From Candidatus Oscillibacter excrementigallinarum (GTDB lineage Bacteria > Bacillota > Clostridia > Oscillospirales > Oscillospiraceae), in contig DWZJ01000008.1 of the NCBI GenBank assembly GCA_019118245.1, positions 1 through 35,648 of the forward strand: a DNA stretch of 35,648 bases. The letters run 5' to 3'. Positions 35,060-35,648 of the stretch are shown in pieces; the first letter of the stretch is position 1; every line of letters begins with the position of its first letter. Under the pieces are notes generated by a model, which searched no databases, had not been told where the DNA came from, and saw only the letters and a list, made by a program, of their open reading frames with translations. The position numbers and the translations under genes are program-made.

Positions 35060-35648
35060 TGGATTTTGCAGGAAAGACCGCTGTCGTCACCGGCGGCAGC
35101 CGCGGCATCGGCCGGGCCATCTGCGAGGAGCTGGCCCGGGACGGTGCCAATGTGGTGCTGTGCTACGCCGGGCGGGAAGAGGCCGCCCAGGAGACCGTGG
35201 CCGCCTGTGAGGCTTTGGGTGCCAAGGCCCTGGCCGTGCAGTGCAACGTAGCGGACGAGGCTCAGGTGAAGGCTCTGATGGACGCGGCTGTGAAGGAGTT
35301 CGGCCGCATCGACATCCTGGTGAACAACGCCGGTGTCACCCGGGACGGCCTGGTGATGATGATGAAGGAAGCCGACTTCGACACGGTGATCGACACCAAC
35401 CTGAAGGGCACGTTTTTGTGCATGAAGGCCGTGTCCCGCATCATGATGAAGCAGCGGTACGGCCGGATCGTGAACCTCTCCAGCGTGGTGGGGCTCCGGG
35501 GCAACGCCGGGCAGGTGAACTACGCCGCCAGCAAGGCCGGCGTGGTGGGCATGACCAAGTCCCTGGCCAAGGAGCTGGCCTCCCGGGGCGTGACGGTCAA
35601 CGCCGTGGCCCCCGGCTTCATCGAGACGGATATGACCGCCGCCATGCC
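35056..35648 (+). CDS. fabG: 3-oxoacyl-ACP reductase, 3' end beyond the window
   Basis: NADPH-dependent reduction of 3-oxoacyl-ACP, a short-chain dehydrogenase. About 197 of the usual 245-250 residues are present, open to the window edge. Visible are the cofactor loop TGGSRGIGR (12-20), NNAG (90-93), N115, the catalytic serine pair in NLSS (S142/S143), Y156 and K160 of YAASK, and the PGFIETDMT loop. Two consecutive ATGs start it; the first overlaps the fabD stop (ATGA) and has AAAGGAG five bases before it. The rest of the operon (fabF and fabZ are expected) should follow. Confidence 0.95.
   Translation, partial: MMDFAGKTAVVTGGSRGIGRAICEELARDGANVVLCYAGREEAAQETVAACEALGAKALAVQCNVADEAQVKALMDAAVKEFGRIDILVNNAGVTRDGLVMMMKEADFDTVIDTNLKGTFLCMKAVSRIMMKQRYGRIVNLSSVVGLRGNAGQVNYAASKAGVVGMTKSLAKELASRGVTVNAVAPGFIETDMTAAM

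Overview
The window looks like chromosomal DNA of a GC-rich anaerobic member of the Clostridia, most likely Oscillospirales (Flavonifractor, Oscillibacter or Lawsonibacter-like). That placement is inferred from gene content and base composition: AdhE, FabK as the enoyl-ACP reductase, split acetyl-CoA carboxylase genes inside a fab operon, YesMN and LytTR two-component systems, lipoprotein-anchored transporter receptors, and strong GGAGG ribosome sites. No marker gene fixes the species.

Left edge (1-720): an AT-rich stretch ends at a 24-base tRNA 3' end without the rest of the tRNA, followed by that gene's terminator. This is the mark of an integrated element whose end lies to the left. A start codon at 34 on the minus strand probably opens an element gene. 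Next come adhE (minus, with a consensus promoter and a Rex-like operator), a non-coding interval that may encode a structured RNA, and a first branched-chain-type ABC transporter operon, livH-livM-livG-livF-livK (minus, 8737-3990), with its receptor gene unusually last.

Middle (9.1-15.6 kb): a VOC-fold protein gene is followed by a signalling and export module. An AgrC-like GHKL histidine kinase and a LytTR response regulator (minus) are divergent from a TraX-family membrane protein and an ABC ATPase plus FtsX-type permease of the BceAB/MacB kind (plus). The divergent gap carries three direct 9-bp repeats that fit a LytTR operator next to a good minus-strand promoter.

15.7-24.9 kb: a second branched-chain-type transporter operon, livK-H-M-G-F (minus), ends in a TIM-barrel sugar-phosphate isomerase/epimerase-like gene. 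It is divergent from a YesM/YesN two-component pair (plus). This set may sense, import and convert one small molecule, probably not an ordinary branched-chain amino acid. trkH-trkA (minus) encode a potassium uptake system.

28-35.6 kb: after a small thioredoxin-fold-like protein with two CxxC motifs comes the fatty-acid synthesis operon acpP-accB-accC-accD-accA-fabH-fabK-fabD-fabG (plus, fabG cut by the window end). It is driven by a TTGACA-17-TAAAAT promoter with a perfect 24-bp AT-rich palindrome just downstream. From accB on the genes overlap or nearly touch, mostly by ATGA, as expected for a co-translated pathway: carboxylation of acetyl-CoA, transfer of malonyl to ACP, initiation, and reduction.
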